Positions 26,717 to 38,590 of a stretch of 64,000 bases of DNA are shown in pieces; positions within the stretch are counted from its first letter, which is position 1; every line of letters begins with the position of its first letter. The DNA lies in NCBI GenBank assembly GCA_030272155.1, contig CP126198.1, positions 1,240,001 through 1,304,000 on the forward strand. Reading direction: 5' to 3'. The notes below the pieces were generated by a model that had not been told where the DNA came from, made no database searches, and saw only the letters and a list, made by a program, of their open reading frames with translations. Origin of the DNA: Tetradesmus obliquus (taxonomy: Eukaryota; Chlorophyta; Chlorophyceae; Sphaeropleales; Scenedesmaceae). A program made the translations under genes and the position numbers.

Positions 26717-29700
26717 ATGTCAAGTGCACAGGCACGGCCACCGAAGCGAGACCGCGAGCATGAGGAGCACAAATGCCTTATCTGTGGCTACAATGCTGGC
26801 AGTTCTGCTGCTCTCTCTCGCCATACAAAGAAAAAGTGCCTGTACCCAAAGATCACGCTCAGGCGCGACGGCGATTTGCCTGGCTGCGAGCTGCAGCCGG
26901 TCTGCGCTGCAGCAGACGAACAGCAGCAGCACTATGACTCGCCTGCAGAGTCAGGACTGTATGACAGCGACTCAGCTGAGCAGGGGCAGCAGGAGGATCA
27001 AGATCAGCCGCACCTGGAGCTGCCCGGGGCAGCTGAAGGCGTCCTCGACAGCGACAGTGACCAACCTTCAGCTGGTGACGAGCCCGCAGCTGCAGCTGCA
27101 GCAGCGACCAGCTTCGACCCTTACCAGCAGTTCGCCGACGACATCGTGCAGGCTGCTGCAGCAGCAGGATGCCCTATGGACGCTGCGCGCGTCTGGGACT
27201 TCGTTGAGGAGACCAGAGCAGCAGCAGGTGAGGCGCAGATTTGCAGCCCAGCTGGCATGTTTGCTTGTGCAACAGCCCGTCGCGTTTTGTGCAGTGGAGA
27301 CATTTTCTCTTGTGGCTGCTTCATGGTGCAGTTGTTCTGCTGCTACCAGCATATGTGCTGTACAGCCCTCCAGTCAGCTGAGCTTCACTGCTGCTTGTTC
27401 TACCCTGCCCTGCAATCGTCCTGTGTGGCCGCAGAGGCAGATGACGCTGCTGGAGTCGACATGGAGGATGACGAGCTATTTGACTGGCTTGAAGAGCCTG
27501 TATCGGGAGCCCTGCACGCTGAGGATGACGACGTAAGTGCCGCTGCTTGCAGCAAGCAGTGCCCAGCAGCTATGTTGAGACCTGTATATCTGTCCATGTG
27601 CACAGCAGACAGCATGCACTGACAACATGCACAACAGACGGCACAAGCTTCAGGCATGTTTATCAGCAAAATGCAACCGCCAACTGCAACAGCAGCCGCA
27701 TGATTGAGTGCAGTGCACAGCAGCTGCTGACACCAGCCCTAGTGTTCCACGCAGCCAGGGACAACGTCGATGCCGCATGCACAGAGTTGCGCTGTGCTGA
27801 GTTCACCTGTTGACGTGCATGCTTGCAGGCTGACCAGGAGTCCGAGACAGCCAGCTTTGCTGCCCTCAAAGAAAAGTTGTTTCAGCCAGTCTACCCTGGC
27901 GCGCCAATGCTGCTGGTGCAGGTGGGTGCATGTCATGATGCAGATGGAGCAGCATGTGTTGTGCAGACATTGGAAGCACTTATTAAGAACTGATTTTGTT
28001 CTGTTTCAGAGACTACCCAAGGTACTGTAAAGGTGTGCAGTAGTATGAGGCTCACCAGTGGAGCGCAAACAGTCGGCAGCTGTCGCTTCAGTTGCGCTGG
28101 TCGCTGCCTAATGCAAAGCCACTTGCTTCATGTTGCAATGGTATGCTGCTCCTGCTCTGCCGACTCCTGTTACTTGCAGGCATGCTTCCTTGCCCTCTCC
28201 CAAAAGCGACGCCATCACCAGACTGATCAACACTTCGAAGAGGACTGCAAGATCAAGCACAACCTCGTGTACCCTCCTGGCAACTCCTACCCAAGCAGCC
28301 TGTACATGATGAGGAAGCTTGTGGGCTGCCAGGAGGTGCATGAGGTGGAGCAACACGTCTGCGTCAACGACTGCTGCAAGTTCAACAAGCTGAAGCCAAG
28401 CCAGTACAGGGGTGCTGTCAACCAGAAGTGCAGAGTCTGCGGGGAGCGGCGATTTGACACCAGGCTGACGTCCCGGAAAGAGCGCCTCTTTCCACGCAAA
28501 GGTGCGCATCAGTTGGCATGCTGGGGCTGGTCGTTTGTCGCCAGCAAGTGTATGTGGAACAATTGCCTCATGTTCCTGCAGCATGTCTGTGGTGTCAGCA
28601 GCAGCAGCAGCAGCAGTACCGGCACACTGCTTTGAGTTTATCAGCTGTTTTCACAGCTCAATGTTATGTATATTTGTTACTTGCTGCCGGCACATCATGA
28701 TACTTGCTGACGTAGCTGCGCTGTCTGCTGCTGCCTGCTGCTGCTTGCAGTCTACTACGACTTTGGCCTGGAAAAGGTCATCAGGGAGAAGTTCTTCACC
28801 GACCCAGCCTGGTGTGCTGCCAAAGGCAAGGGCAGGGACGTCCCTGGCGACTACTACACATCAGAGGAGGCCAGGCGCCTGCATGAAGCTGCTGGCGCTG
28901 ACCTGCGCTGCCCATACACGTCAGTCTGGCACCTTGGGCTGGACTTCTGCCAGTGGTTCAAGAGCAAGGCGCACTCTACGGGCTTCCTCACCCTGCGGTG
29001 CGGCGACCTTCCCCACCAAGACCGCAGCAAGCTGCGCTTCACGCGCATCCTGGCCATCATCCCTGGCCCGTCCGAGCCCAAGAGTCTCGACGCGTACCTA
29101 CAAGACACGCTGGCTGCCTTCAACTCATTGTCTCCTGCGAAGGGTGGCTTGAAGGACGTGAAACAGCACGTGATAGTTGATGGGCAGTTGCAGGTGCAAA
29201 ACGTGCAGCACAAGATTTTGCTTGGCGGCATCTTTGGTGATAGTCCAGGCATTAAAAAGCTGTCACGCTGGTTGAGCCACTCTGCATTTTTGGGTTGCGG
29301 TTACTGTTGGATCAGAGGCACATATGCTGCTGGCGCTGTGCGTTTCACAGGCTACTTGCATCCTGTTGAGACTGCACTGGGCCCACCTGCATTGTGTGGG
29401 GCTGCAGAGGCAGCATTGGACCATGATGCTCATATGCAGCGCGCTCAGATTGTAGATGCTAAGCTGAGGCAGCCTTCAGCTGTTGGATGCCATGGTTTGT
29501 CAGTAGTGATCAAGGAGCTGAAGTACACCAGCTATCCTGACACGTTTCCTGTGCCAGTTCCTCATGCGGGCATGTTGGGAGGGTGTAAGGACTTCTGGTC
29601 TTACGTGCTGCGCCCTACCAGCGGCCCGTCATCTCATCAGTTTGTCATCAGCAGTGAATCACGCCGCATCATGGTGCAGCGCGCAGCTCATGTTGTTGCC

Positions 29701-30864
29701 ACTTGTGATTTTGGCCGGCCGTACACTGACATCATCAGTAAGCGAGGCAATTGGGTGATGGAGGATTGGCTGCATTGGACGGAGACATGGTCTGTGTACA
29801 TAACAGCCCCCCACCGGGGCCTGCCAGTGTTGCCAGGTGTGGTAGCTGATATGTGGAAGCATCTGCGCTCTGGTTTGTTGTACTTCAGCCGTGTGAGCCC
29901 GTTGCCTGATGTTGCACAAACTGGACCTGCTGCACGAGATGCACTGTTTGCATATGCACGCCTTGTGGAGCAGCATTTTGGTCCGGCAATGTGCAAGTTC
30001 AACCTGCATGTCCTGGTGTGCCGTTTGGTTGGTCAGGAAGCAGCGCGTGGCAGAGCTGCTTTCAGCAATGAGTATTGGGTGGAGAACCTCATCCAATGGG
30101 CGAAAGCCATTGTGAGGGGCAGAACCACCAAGTGCCCAGAGCTTGTGCTGCTGATGGACATGTTGTGTGATGATGCACTGTCTCGTCTTCGCATGGATCA
30201 CCCGGGTGAACTGCGCACATTTGAGGAGTGGTTTCCACCTGGTGCGATGAGGGGCAGCAATTTGGATGCAGGAGGGCCTGATGGCACCCAGTTGCTGGGC
30301 TCAGGATATGAGCTCAGCAGCAGTCAGCGTGCACAGCTGCTGGAGGGATTGAAGAAGCGTGCTGAACAAGGCCTTTTGCCACATGGCTGGTTTTCCAGTG
30401 ATCTGGAGCCACGTGGTACACCACCACGTGTCAAGCCACCTGTTGCAAGTGCGTTGTTGTACAAGCATGCTGATGTACGTGGGTATGAGACGCTGCACTC
30501 TGTTGTCTACTTCAGAGCCACTCAACGGAAGTCTTACTTTGTGCTGGTAAAGTACAGAGAAGGCGTGCCTGCTGTGGAGGTCAGCTACATGGCCAAAGTT
30601 TTGTTTTTTGTCAAGTTGTCTGCTAAGAGGCGTGCAGCTCTGCGTGTGGCTGTGTGTGAATTGCACCGGGTGCAGCGGGAGGATCGCGCTGTGGGCACGT
30701 TGTGGCACACACCGTCGTTCCACCAGCCGGCTTATGCAAGCTATGCAGTGTGTTGTGGGCCTGAGGAGATGTCTTGCAAGTATGTGGCAGCATTGGACCC
30801 AAACAGCACAGACGCTTGGTTCATTCCATACACCAACATGTCTGGAGCTGACAGGGCTTACTAG
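26717..30864 (+). CDS. CACTA/EnSpm transposase (TNP2-like, Transposase_21) with N-terminal zinc finger
   Basis: Exons: 26717-27227, 27435-27532, 27829-27921, 28180-28501 and 28751-30864, 1045 residues, all phases consistent. Residues around 15-45 carry CLICG, then SRHTKKKC, a C2HC-type finger. Acidic, Ala-rich linkers follow. Exon 4 has CVNDCCKF...KCRVCGERRFD, the Cys4 ribbon that precedes TNP2 transposase domains. Exon 5 has SVWHLGLDFCQWF, then LAIIPGPSEPKSLDAYLQ and GIFGDSPGIKKLSRW-SHSAFLGCGYC, which follow the order LGLxxD, IPGPxxP, D-P-x-KK, C-x-C known from CACTA transposases. Together these place it in that superfamily with cut-and-paste DNA transposition as expected activity. The frame is intact, so the copy may be young or still active. 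The zinc-finger-first layout also recalls fungal Plavaka elements. Confidence 0.85.
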
Positions 30865-30911
30865 CAGCGCATACTACCAACAGCTGGCTTTGGCTGGCAA
30901 ACCATCTACAT

Positions 30912-30974
30912 GGCTTGAAGGGCTGGTTGCCCAATCCCTTCGGGGATCTGCCCTGTTCGATTCGGGGTCAAGCC
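30912..30974 (+). ncRNA. 63-nt tRNA-like cloverleaf with a UUCG-capped anticodon arm
   Basis: Four stems nest perfectly. The acceptor stem is GGCTTGA (30912-30918) with TCAAGCC (30968-30974), 7 bp. The D-like arm is GGGC/GCCC (30920-30923, 30929-30932) with loop TGGTT. The middle arm is ATCCC/GGGAT (30934-30938, 30943-30947) closed by TTCG, the stable cUUCGg tetraloop. The T-like arm is CCCTG/CGGGG (30951-30955, 30963-30967) with loop TTCGATT. Linkers are 1, 1 and 3 nt. GTTCGATTC matches the core of a Pol III B box. There is no seven-base anticodon loop, so it cannot be a normal tRNA. It starts 48 bases after the transposase stop codon. It could be a degenerate tRNA, a SINE-type head or a structured 3' UTR element. 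Confidence 0.55.
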
Positions 30975-31687
30975 TTTCTGGGTCATGGAGCGTGATTGCA
31001 GCACTCCCACAGCAGCAGTACAGACTTGTGAACCATGTGAAGCAAATTGTTGTGGTGCCGTGCAAGATCAGCAGACCCAATGCAGTGCACGGTTGCTCTG
31101 TGTGTTAGTGCAAACTGACGTGGCGCAGCAGGGCTTTGTCAGATCACCTTGGCGCAACAGCCTGCAGACTGCAGCATCTGCTACACTAGGAGCGGTTGTG
31201 CGGCAGCCCGTCAATGTCCCTGTGACATCTCACTGTCAGGCTACTAATGTATCTCCACGGCTCCTGCTCAATTTTGCTTGCCATCTAACAGAAGCTGCCC
31301 TCTCTGCAAATGGTCGTGCACTGCAGGTTGCCAGCATCTCAGCTGACATAAGTCATGACTGCATGCACTGCGCAGTGCTGCAGGGGACTGCAGTGCTGCA
31401 GGTGGCCTGCATGCACATGCACATGTGCTCACCCGCCCCATGACTTTAGCCAGAATCTATTTTTGAATGTAAACAATAGTTACAGCTAGCAACACTTAGC
31501 TTACAGCAGTGATTTCACTGCAACTGTCATATGACAAGTCGCAGCACGCCGCACAACCAGGTCGAAGTCGTGGGTTCCAGGACTTCGCAATGAAAGACGT
31601 TCTCGTATGTTCTAAAATATATATCCTGCATCATAACACCGCAGGTTAGCTCCGTTTAAGCATGTTTCAAGGCATGTATGTGCTCCA
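30975..31687 (+). other. 3' region of the transposase gene, no gene seen
   Basis: A TGTAA at about 31465 is a candidate poly(A) signal for the transposase. A plus-strand frame (30985-31443) overlaps but has no motif. Confidence 0.4.
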
Positions 31688-31795
31688 ATATACAAGAACT
31701 TGTATAGTTTTACAACTGCTGTTTACAAGACGTATACATAAATCGGTTGTATACGAGTTGTTGCCGAGTTGTATGCTTCCTGTCTTCCCACAGTG

Positions 31796-34789
31796 CAAGG
31801 GCCCATGGCTTGTGACTTAGCATATGCGCTAAGCCTGTTTGTTGACTCATCACAAAGGCCATGGCATGTAACACTGTTACATGGACACGTTGAGTGTCAC
31901 TTTGTGATTTGGTCGATGCAGCAGGACATGCTAGCCGCTGGCGGCGCCACACACACGGTCACCAAATTGTAACTAAGTGATTACATTAGAAACATTTGAG
32001 TTCATGCATGCAATCTTGCATGCAAGGCTGACCGGTGGCATGGCAGGCATACGTCACCACCCTGCAGGGTGTCCACCCTGGCAGCTACCAAGCACCAAGC
32101 TGCAGCCACTTTCAATTCAAGGCTTTAAATAACTGTCCATTGCAATGATACCATTTACATGCAACACCCGTCTGCTGTTTGCAAGCATGGACCAGCTGTG
32201 AACTGGAAGCCGGTGCTACGGCAAGTGCACGCACATAGCCAGAGCATGACACAAGCACAGAAACTCCCAAGCACCAAAACCCAGAGATAAGCAAGGTTTT
32301 GCAATGCGCATTGCTGCACACCAGGGAACAAGTAAGCCTGAAACACATAGTCCAAAAACTCACAATCCACTTGCATACAGCATGTCTAGTAGCGCTAGTA
32401 GCTGTTCCAAAGGGTGCTGTAGTAACCCAAATGCTGCAACAACACGACTGACTTGGCCCATGCAAACATGCCGGTTTTTAACTCCCAAGACATAGACTAG
32501 CAAAGGAACCCCGCAGATTATCCCGCAAATCCAGAACGATACACCCTGCAGTCACTGCCAGACGTCACAGTCTGATGCACACAGCAATGCATCACAGCTG
32601 ATGGCACACCTAAACACGAAATGCTACCCATGGAATGAACACACCCAGATAACAGTGATCACAGCTATATGCTTGCTTATTTAGTATGAACTGCTGTGTC
32701 CTTCAGCTGCTGCACTTAAACATGCGTCAAGCTGTAAGTGAAACACAGAGCCCCATTGTACAGATGCATTGCATCCGACCGCAAGCAGTCCGCATCAGTG
32801 CACGGCACTGCCAGTTTTGCTGGCTGCTGATGCTGCTACTACCAGCAGCACACTGGCGCACGGCTTGCATAAATCAATACCTGTTTTGCAGATCTGTTGC
32901 CCTTGCATCCATGCTGAGGATATCCTGACCTTGAGCAACACCCAAACCAGCAATGCATGGAAGCAAGACTGCCAGAAGACCATCCTAGCAGCCCGTCCTC
33001 TGTGCATGTGATTGGGGTGACCCAAGAGGATTCAACATAGTATGCCACAACCAGTATATGCTACAACCAGTATAGGCAACCTCGCCAAGCAGAGCTCCTG
33101 TTTTCACAACATAACAATGCATGCGGCTAGCCAAAGCAGCGCACAGACAGGCGCAGCCTGCCAACAGCAACCCATGTTCGGCCTAGTTTTCACATATGGA
33201 AAGTAGACTGTTCCGCGCCATATGTCCACAACGCCCATGCACACTGCACATGTCTGAACGCACGCTTTGACCACAGCGCAATCAGCCACAACAGAGGCGC
33301 TGACAAATCACACATTTTGCAACGCAAGACATGCCATGTGTGTTTGTGGAGAATGTGTGCATGATCAAAGCAGGTTTGGTTACTAACAAAATGAGGATGG
33401 TGCAGCGCAGCACGAGAGACACATGACATATGCAGCACAAGCAGCAGCCAGCAGACCCAGGCTGTACATTCTGAAATCACAAATGCGCTGACGATAAGGT
33501 TCACATCACGACGCACAGCTTGCGCAGCGCTGCTCAGGCAATACACACCCAGAAAGCGCACCGCTATTGTAGGCACAATGCACAGCATGTGCTGTGCAAT
33601 GCTGACTACCAGGCAGGACCGAGTGTTTTGAGGGCCTGCAGCGTACTGAAAAGCTACACTGCAAGCATATCCAGCAGTCTGCCGGATGCAACAGCCTAAC
33701 ACATGGCATGCACACGCCTGCACCAGGCAGGCCTAACATAGGCCGAACTTCTGCCGATCAACTTGAATGCCCCTGAATACCGCATCGAACCCCTGGCGGC
33801 ACTAACACCACCAGAAGGCAGCTGCCACATAACAACCAGTGAAATAAACCCACAGCCGCGCCCACCAGAAGCAAACCGCAGGGCACTAGCCTGAAATAAC
33901 TACTGTTGAAACGCCTGTCTGTTCGGTCGACAGGTGTGTTATCAGCACCACACCATGGCAAGATGCATTGAATTCCATGGCAGCGCTGTAATGCTGTGGC
34001 AAAAACTGTGCATGAGTAGGCTGGACAGCCATGAAGAACAAACTACCAGCAGCAGCACTGCTTCACTCCCGCTGCCATTTGCATTGTTAAACTAGCAGAC
34101 ATCGTTTGCTTCATACATTGCGGTTCATGCACACTGCATGCCGTCAAAGGTTGATGCCTCATCCATCAGGCGCCATGCTGTGCTGCAACCGCAACATCCA
34201 TCAGCACGCACAATTTGCTGAAGCCGGTTGGCAAAACAAGCTCGCAGCTGGTTGGCAGCGCAGCCAAAACACGATGACTGCACTGCTGTGCCCCTGCTGC
34301 TTGTGCCAGCCAAGTAGAATCAGCAGCCAAGCTGCCTCTGCTGCTGCCAGACGCCAGCCGTTCCTGCTGTGCGGCATAGCTTTACCCCCGCTGCTTGCAC
34401 ATCCCACCGTTTGATGCTGCTTTGCCATTGTACTTGCTGTTGTGCAGCAGAACAAGATTTCCGTTCAAAAACAACTCACATATTGTGCATAACCCTGCTG
34501 ATCCAGCATCCGCTGCAGCCATTCAGCATGCTGCCTGGTATCTGCCCTTTCCTTTCCAAGTCATGCTCGCCATCAATGTATGTTGCTGCAGGTCACACGC
34601 AAACAACAACAGTTCGCGCGCCACTCCCTGCCGCTGAATGCTCCCCATGCTGCGAGCTGCATGGCAGCTGTCCTGTCCACAACCACCGCCCCCTGGGCCT
34701 GGTCTTCAAGCAGTACCGCAGCTTCCACACGGCAAGCACAAGCCGTGCGCAAATGCCGCAGCAGCGCGGTTGCGTAACTTGCAGGTGGT
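31796..34789. other. Spacer with hydrophobic minus-strand frames, unresolved
   Basis: Minus-strand frames at 33961-33758 (PCGLLLVGAAVGLF), 33723-33190 (LIVSAFVISECTAWVCW) and 32465-32112 are hydrophobic and could be pieces of a membrane protein. Splice borders and phases do not join them convincingly, and no family motif appears. The left edge (31797-31850) resembles 21578-21660 around catggcttgtgact. Confidence 0.25.
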
Positions 34790-37277
34790 CTACTCACTGC
34801 CGCTGGCCGCTTGCTTCTGCTCCGTCACCAATGCTTCTACTGCTTGGGCCAGGGCGATGGGTGAGGCCACCCAAGGGTAGCACGCCAGCACAAACTGCAC
34901 AGTTGAAACACATAGCAGGGGGCAGGGCAGTATGGTCAGCAGGCAGTTGGTTGCAAAACGGCTGAAATGCCAGGGCACCGGGTGAGGCCACCCAGGGGTA
35001 GCACGCCAGCACAAACTGCACAGTTGCAACACATAGCAGGGGGCAGGGCAGTAGGGTCAGCAGGCAGTTGGTTGCAAAACGGCTGAAATGCCAGGGCGAT
35101 GGGTGAGGCCACCCAGGGGTGACACGCCAGCGCAAACTGCACAGTTGAAACACGTAGCAGGGGGCAGGGCTGTATGGTGAGCAGGCAGTTGGTTGCAAAA
35201 CGGCTGAAATGCCAGGGCACCGGGTGAGGCCACCCAGGGGTAGCACGCCAGCACAAACTGCACAGTTGCAACACATAGCAGGGGGCAGGGCAGTAGGGTC
35301 AGCAGGCAGTTGGTTGCAAAACGGCTCAAGTGCCAGGGCGATGGGTGAGGCCACCCAGGGGTAGCACGCCAGCGCAAACTGCACAGTTGAAACACGTAGC
35401 AGGGGGCAGGGCTGTATGGTGAGCAGGCAGTTGGTTGCAAAACGGCTGAAATGCCAGTGCGATGGGTGAGGCCTCCCGGGGGTAGCACGCCAGTGCAAAC
35501 TGCAGCAGTGACATACGTACCAGGGCAAGCCAGAAGACACAGAAACAGAGCAGCATGGTTAGCGAGCGGTTCCTGTAAACGACTGTGAATGCAGACGCAC
35601 GCGGTATAGCACGGACTGCAGCACCATGTAATGCACCCACACAGAGCACTATTCAACACAACCAATGCACCTGCGGCTCCAGCCACCACCAACGAAGGTG
35701 CATCAATGACGCTGTGCGGACCGCACTTGCATTGGCTACACTTGAAGTAGAACAGCAAACATCCCACAGCTGCGGGCATCACCTGTGCCATCTGCTTCCA
35801 GGTAAGGCAGCCCTGGATGCAGCTGCTGGCGCAGTGCTTCAACACAGCCTCCTTGCGCAGCAGCAGCTGCAGCTGCGACAGCTGCTGCTGCCGCTGCTGC
35901 TGCAGGCCCCACTCACGTTCCTGCTGCTGCAGCACAGCCTGCTGTGGCCTGCACGGCTCTGTCAGAATCCCTCTGAGACCCCCTGCTGCTGCTGCTGCTG
36001 CTGGAGGCGCTGCAGTATCATCTGACATGCCCCCTTGGGGCGTCGCTGCTGCTGCTGTTGCTGGTGGTGCTTCGGTTGCTGCAGCATCACCTGTTGTCAG
36101 CGGCTGATCCTGCAGCTGCTGCTGCAGCTGCTGGCGAGCTAGCACTGCTGGCTCTGTCAGTTGCCGGAAGAAGCGCAGGGCTGTGACAATGCGCTGCTGC
36201 TGGCGGCTGCTGAGCACCAGCTGCTGCGCAGCTGCTTGGTACAGTGGCGGGTGGTGCTGCTCCAGCTGCTCCCCTGCAATTAATGTGTGTTACAAGAATG
36301 TTATAACATTGGCAACATCTTCAAGCCATGTAGCTGCATTAGCCAGCTGCATGATGGCACGGCGTGCTGCAAGCTTGCAGTTGTGACGGAGAGTCGGCAG
36401 CTTACATGTAAGCATGTGAGCAAAATGAGCATCAAACATCAAACATTATAGAAGACCAAGTGCTGACAAGCTACGCAGCTGACAAGCATATTCTGTTGCA
36501 TACAGCACCCTGCTGCTTCCAGCACTCACCAGTGAGCACATTGCTGATGATGAAAGCATGAGTCAGCTGCTCCCTGCCTCCCTGCAGCAGCGCATTCAGC
36601 TGCGCCCAATAGCCCCGCAGAGCACACTGAATGCTCAGCAGCGCCGCAATTGCTGCTGCTGCTATTGCTGGTGCCGCTGCTTCATCAACCCCGCTGCTGC
36701 TGCTTGGTGTGGTACTGCTCATTGGCGTGCCTGCATCCTGCTGCTGCTGCTGTTCTAGCAGGTTGATGTTTGCTGCAAGAGTGCTGACAGTGTGCTGGTG
36801 GTCTTGCTGCAGCTGCTGCAGTGTGATCAAGTCAGCAGCTAGTGGTGGCTGAGGCAGCAAGCGCATGACTGGCCGCAGAGGGTCGTGTTCTGGCGCAATC
36901 AGGCTGTGCGCTGATGGCTGAAACTGCCCTTGGCCTGCGCTGTGGATGTCCTCCGGCTGCTCATGCTGTGGTGAGCAGACTGCAGGTGGGACCGCTGACA
37001 CATCAGGTGCAAATGAAGCGCTGCAGCTGATGCCACTACTGCTGCTACTGCCTTGCTGAATGTTGAGTCCACCAAGCTGCAGCAGCAGCTGCTGCTCCTC
37101 AGCTGAAGCGTTGCCGCCGAAAACGGAGCTAAAGGCGTCGAGCACGGCATTCAGCAGCAGCTGGCGGTAAATGAGTTGCTCCTTCTCCTGTTCGAGGTGA
37201 GCGACTGTCTCCTGCTTGGCTTGCAGTTCCTGCGTAAGCCGTTTGATCGCTTCACCCGGCTGCACTTTATACGGCAT
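34790..37277 (-). CDS. Gene B: coiled-coil, Gln-rich protein, paralogue of gene A
   Basis: Exons (minus): 37277-36530, 36273-35783 and 34894-34790, phases 1 and 0, 447 residues. MPYKVQPGEAIKRL and AKQETVAHLEQEKEQLIYRQ match the N-terminal zipper-like block of gene A. VSTLAANINLLEQQ and GYWAQLNALLQGGREQL match its middle. Exon 2 gives GEQLEQHHPPLYQAAAQQL, RQQQRIVTALRFF and QLQLLLRKEAVL-QGCLTWKQMAQ. The last exon gives FVLACYPWVASPIALAQ and ends VTEQKQAASGSE. Gene B lacks the intron that gene A has between its exon-2 and exon-3 blocks. The last intron contains five extra copies of the last-exon acceptor in a 121-bp tandem array; only the copy at 34894 leads to the homologous C-terminus. Function unknown; a nuclear regulator is possible. 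Confidence 0.7.
34857..35510 (-). repeat. 121-bp tandem repeat, six units, each with a splice acceptor
   Basis: GTGAGG marks (plus strand) fall at 34861, 34982, 35103, 35224, 35345 and 35466, exactly 121 apart. On the minus strand each unit reads TGTGCAG|TTTG(T/C)GCTGGCGTGC, the acceptor and start of the gene B last exon. Units 2 and 4 resemble each other and units 3 and 5 resemble each other, giving a 242-bp higher-order period. Confidence 0.95.
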
Positions 37278-38590
37278 AACTACAGTGTGATTTTCCGTCT
37301 ACCACAGATCTGGGGCCTGCACACGGAGCATGACGAAGTGAAGCCTGCAGTGAAGTTGGTTCCGACTCTCCCAGCTCATGGCGCGCATGTTCACGAGCAT
37401 ACAAAGTGGTGTATGCTGTAGGCATGTTTAGAAAGGAATAGAACCTGCTTCAGCACAACAAAGGCGAGGTTTTTGCGTGAGTCATCATGCGAGTGACACG
37501 TCTCAGCCAGGTGGGTAACCTTCACTCAAAGGTTATCAAAGCCCCCCTGTGTGGGCTTAGCCTCTACTGTGGCGATCGAGGTTTCCAGGGTATAAACTTG
37601 CACAGATTACTTGGTAAACAGGCCCAGTTGCGTCATGAGACAGCTGCTGGTTGAACCAGCACCAGTGCGGTACTGCCATCACGCGTGGTCCACGGTGTGC
37701 CACTGGGCCAGTGACTCACCATTTACACGTGCACTCAGTCATCCAAGGCACAGTCTAGCACGTGATCAAGCAGGGATATCACCACCAATGCATATCTCTG
37801 GCAGCGGTGGCACCCACGATGATGGTGTCACATGATCGCTTGAGCTGGCCAATCAGCACCACTGTAAAACGACAAATTCTAGACAAAGGCAGGATACCAA
37901 AGTACACTGGTCATGCACAGCTGCGCACCTTCAAGCAATGCTGAGCCAGAAGAACCCCGTCAGAGTCTCCTGACACTCCAAGTGGGGCTGTTCATGTAAA
38001 CACGGCGCCACTGTGGCGCGGCAACAGCCTTGCTATTGATGAGCTATTAGCAATCGTCACCATCGCGTGCTCACAGTGCAAAGAAAACAGGCTGCGCTAA
38101 ACACACATGCGCCAACAACAAGCAGGCTGTGCAGTGCATCATCTACTGGTCAACGCGTTGACCATATGGCGCATCTTTGACTGCTGGACCTGCTGATCAA
38201 ACGTCAACAACAACGGCACGTGCATCGAGGTGGCCTCATGATGATCATGCAAATGCATGCTGTAGCAGCGCTGCTGCTTGTTGGGTAAAAACAAAAATAA
38301 CCTGACCGTGCTGTTGATAGGATCTTAAATCAGTCAAAGACAGGGCCTCACAAGTAATGGTGAGGCGTCATGCCAAAAAATGGCTCAAAAGCGTGGTCCA
38401 CAAAAAGTAGCCACAGCTGCTGTTGCTGCAGGTGCTGCTAGGACTGCCGTGCGCTTCCGAAACAAATCCTTATGCTCCGCTTCCAAAACACATAGCCCAT
38501 CTGATCCTGCATTGTTGCCGCCTGCACCATGCCGCAGTTGTGCTCACCAGCAATGTATTGTACTGAATGTTGCTGCTGCGGCTGCCGCGG
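37278..38590. other. Spacer between gene B and the DUF971 gene
   Basis: No supported gene. It contains the head of gene B and the trailer of the DUF971 gene. Several short inverted repeats occur (for example around 37530-37555). Confidence 0.4.

Larger units (their letters stand above)
22842..31795 (+). mobile_element. CACTA/EnSpm-like DNA transposon, proposed extent
   Basis: The unit contains a TNP2-type transposase on plus and a divergent partner gene on minus. The proposed ends are CACTG at 22842 and CAGTG at 31791-31795. Both ends carry TACAAC/GTTGTA motifs close inside, dense on the left (22855-23010) and sparse on the right (31710-31780). I see no matching 3-bp target duplication (GAC left, CAA right), so the exact ends are uncertain. 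The presence of a CACTA-superfamily transposase is much firmer than the borders. Confidence 0.45.

Noticed and set aside
30912..30974. Functional tRNA gene
   Set aside because: It has no seven-base anticodon loop and is about ten bases too short, so I call it tRNA-like only.
32112..33961. Multi-exon membrane protein on the minus strand
   Set aside because: Hydrophobic frames exist but I could not find matching donors, acceptors and phases, so it is left as a spacer note.
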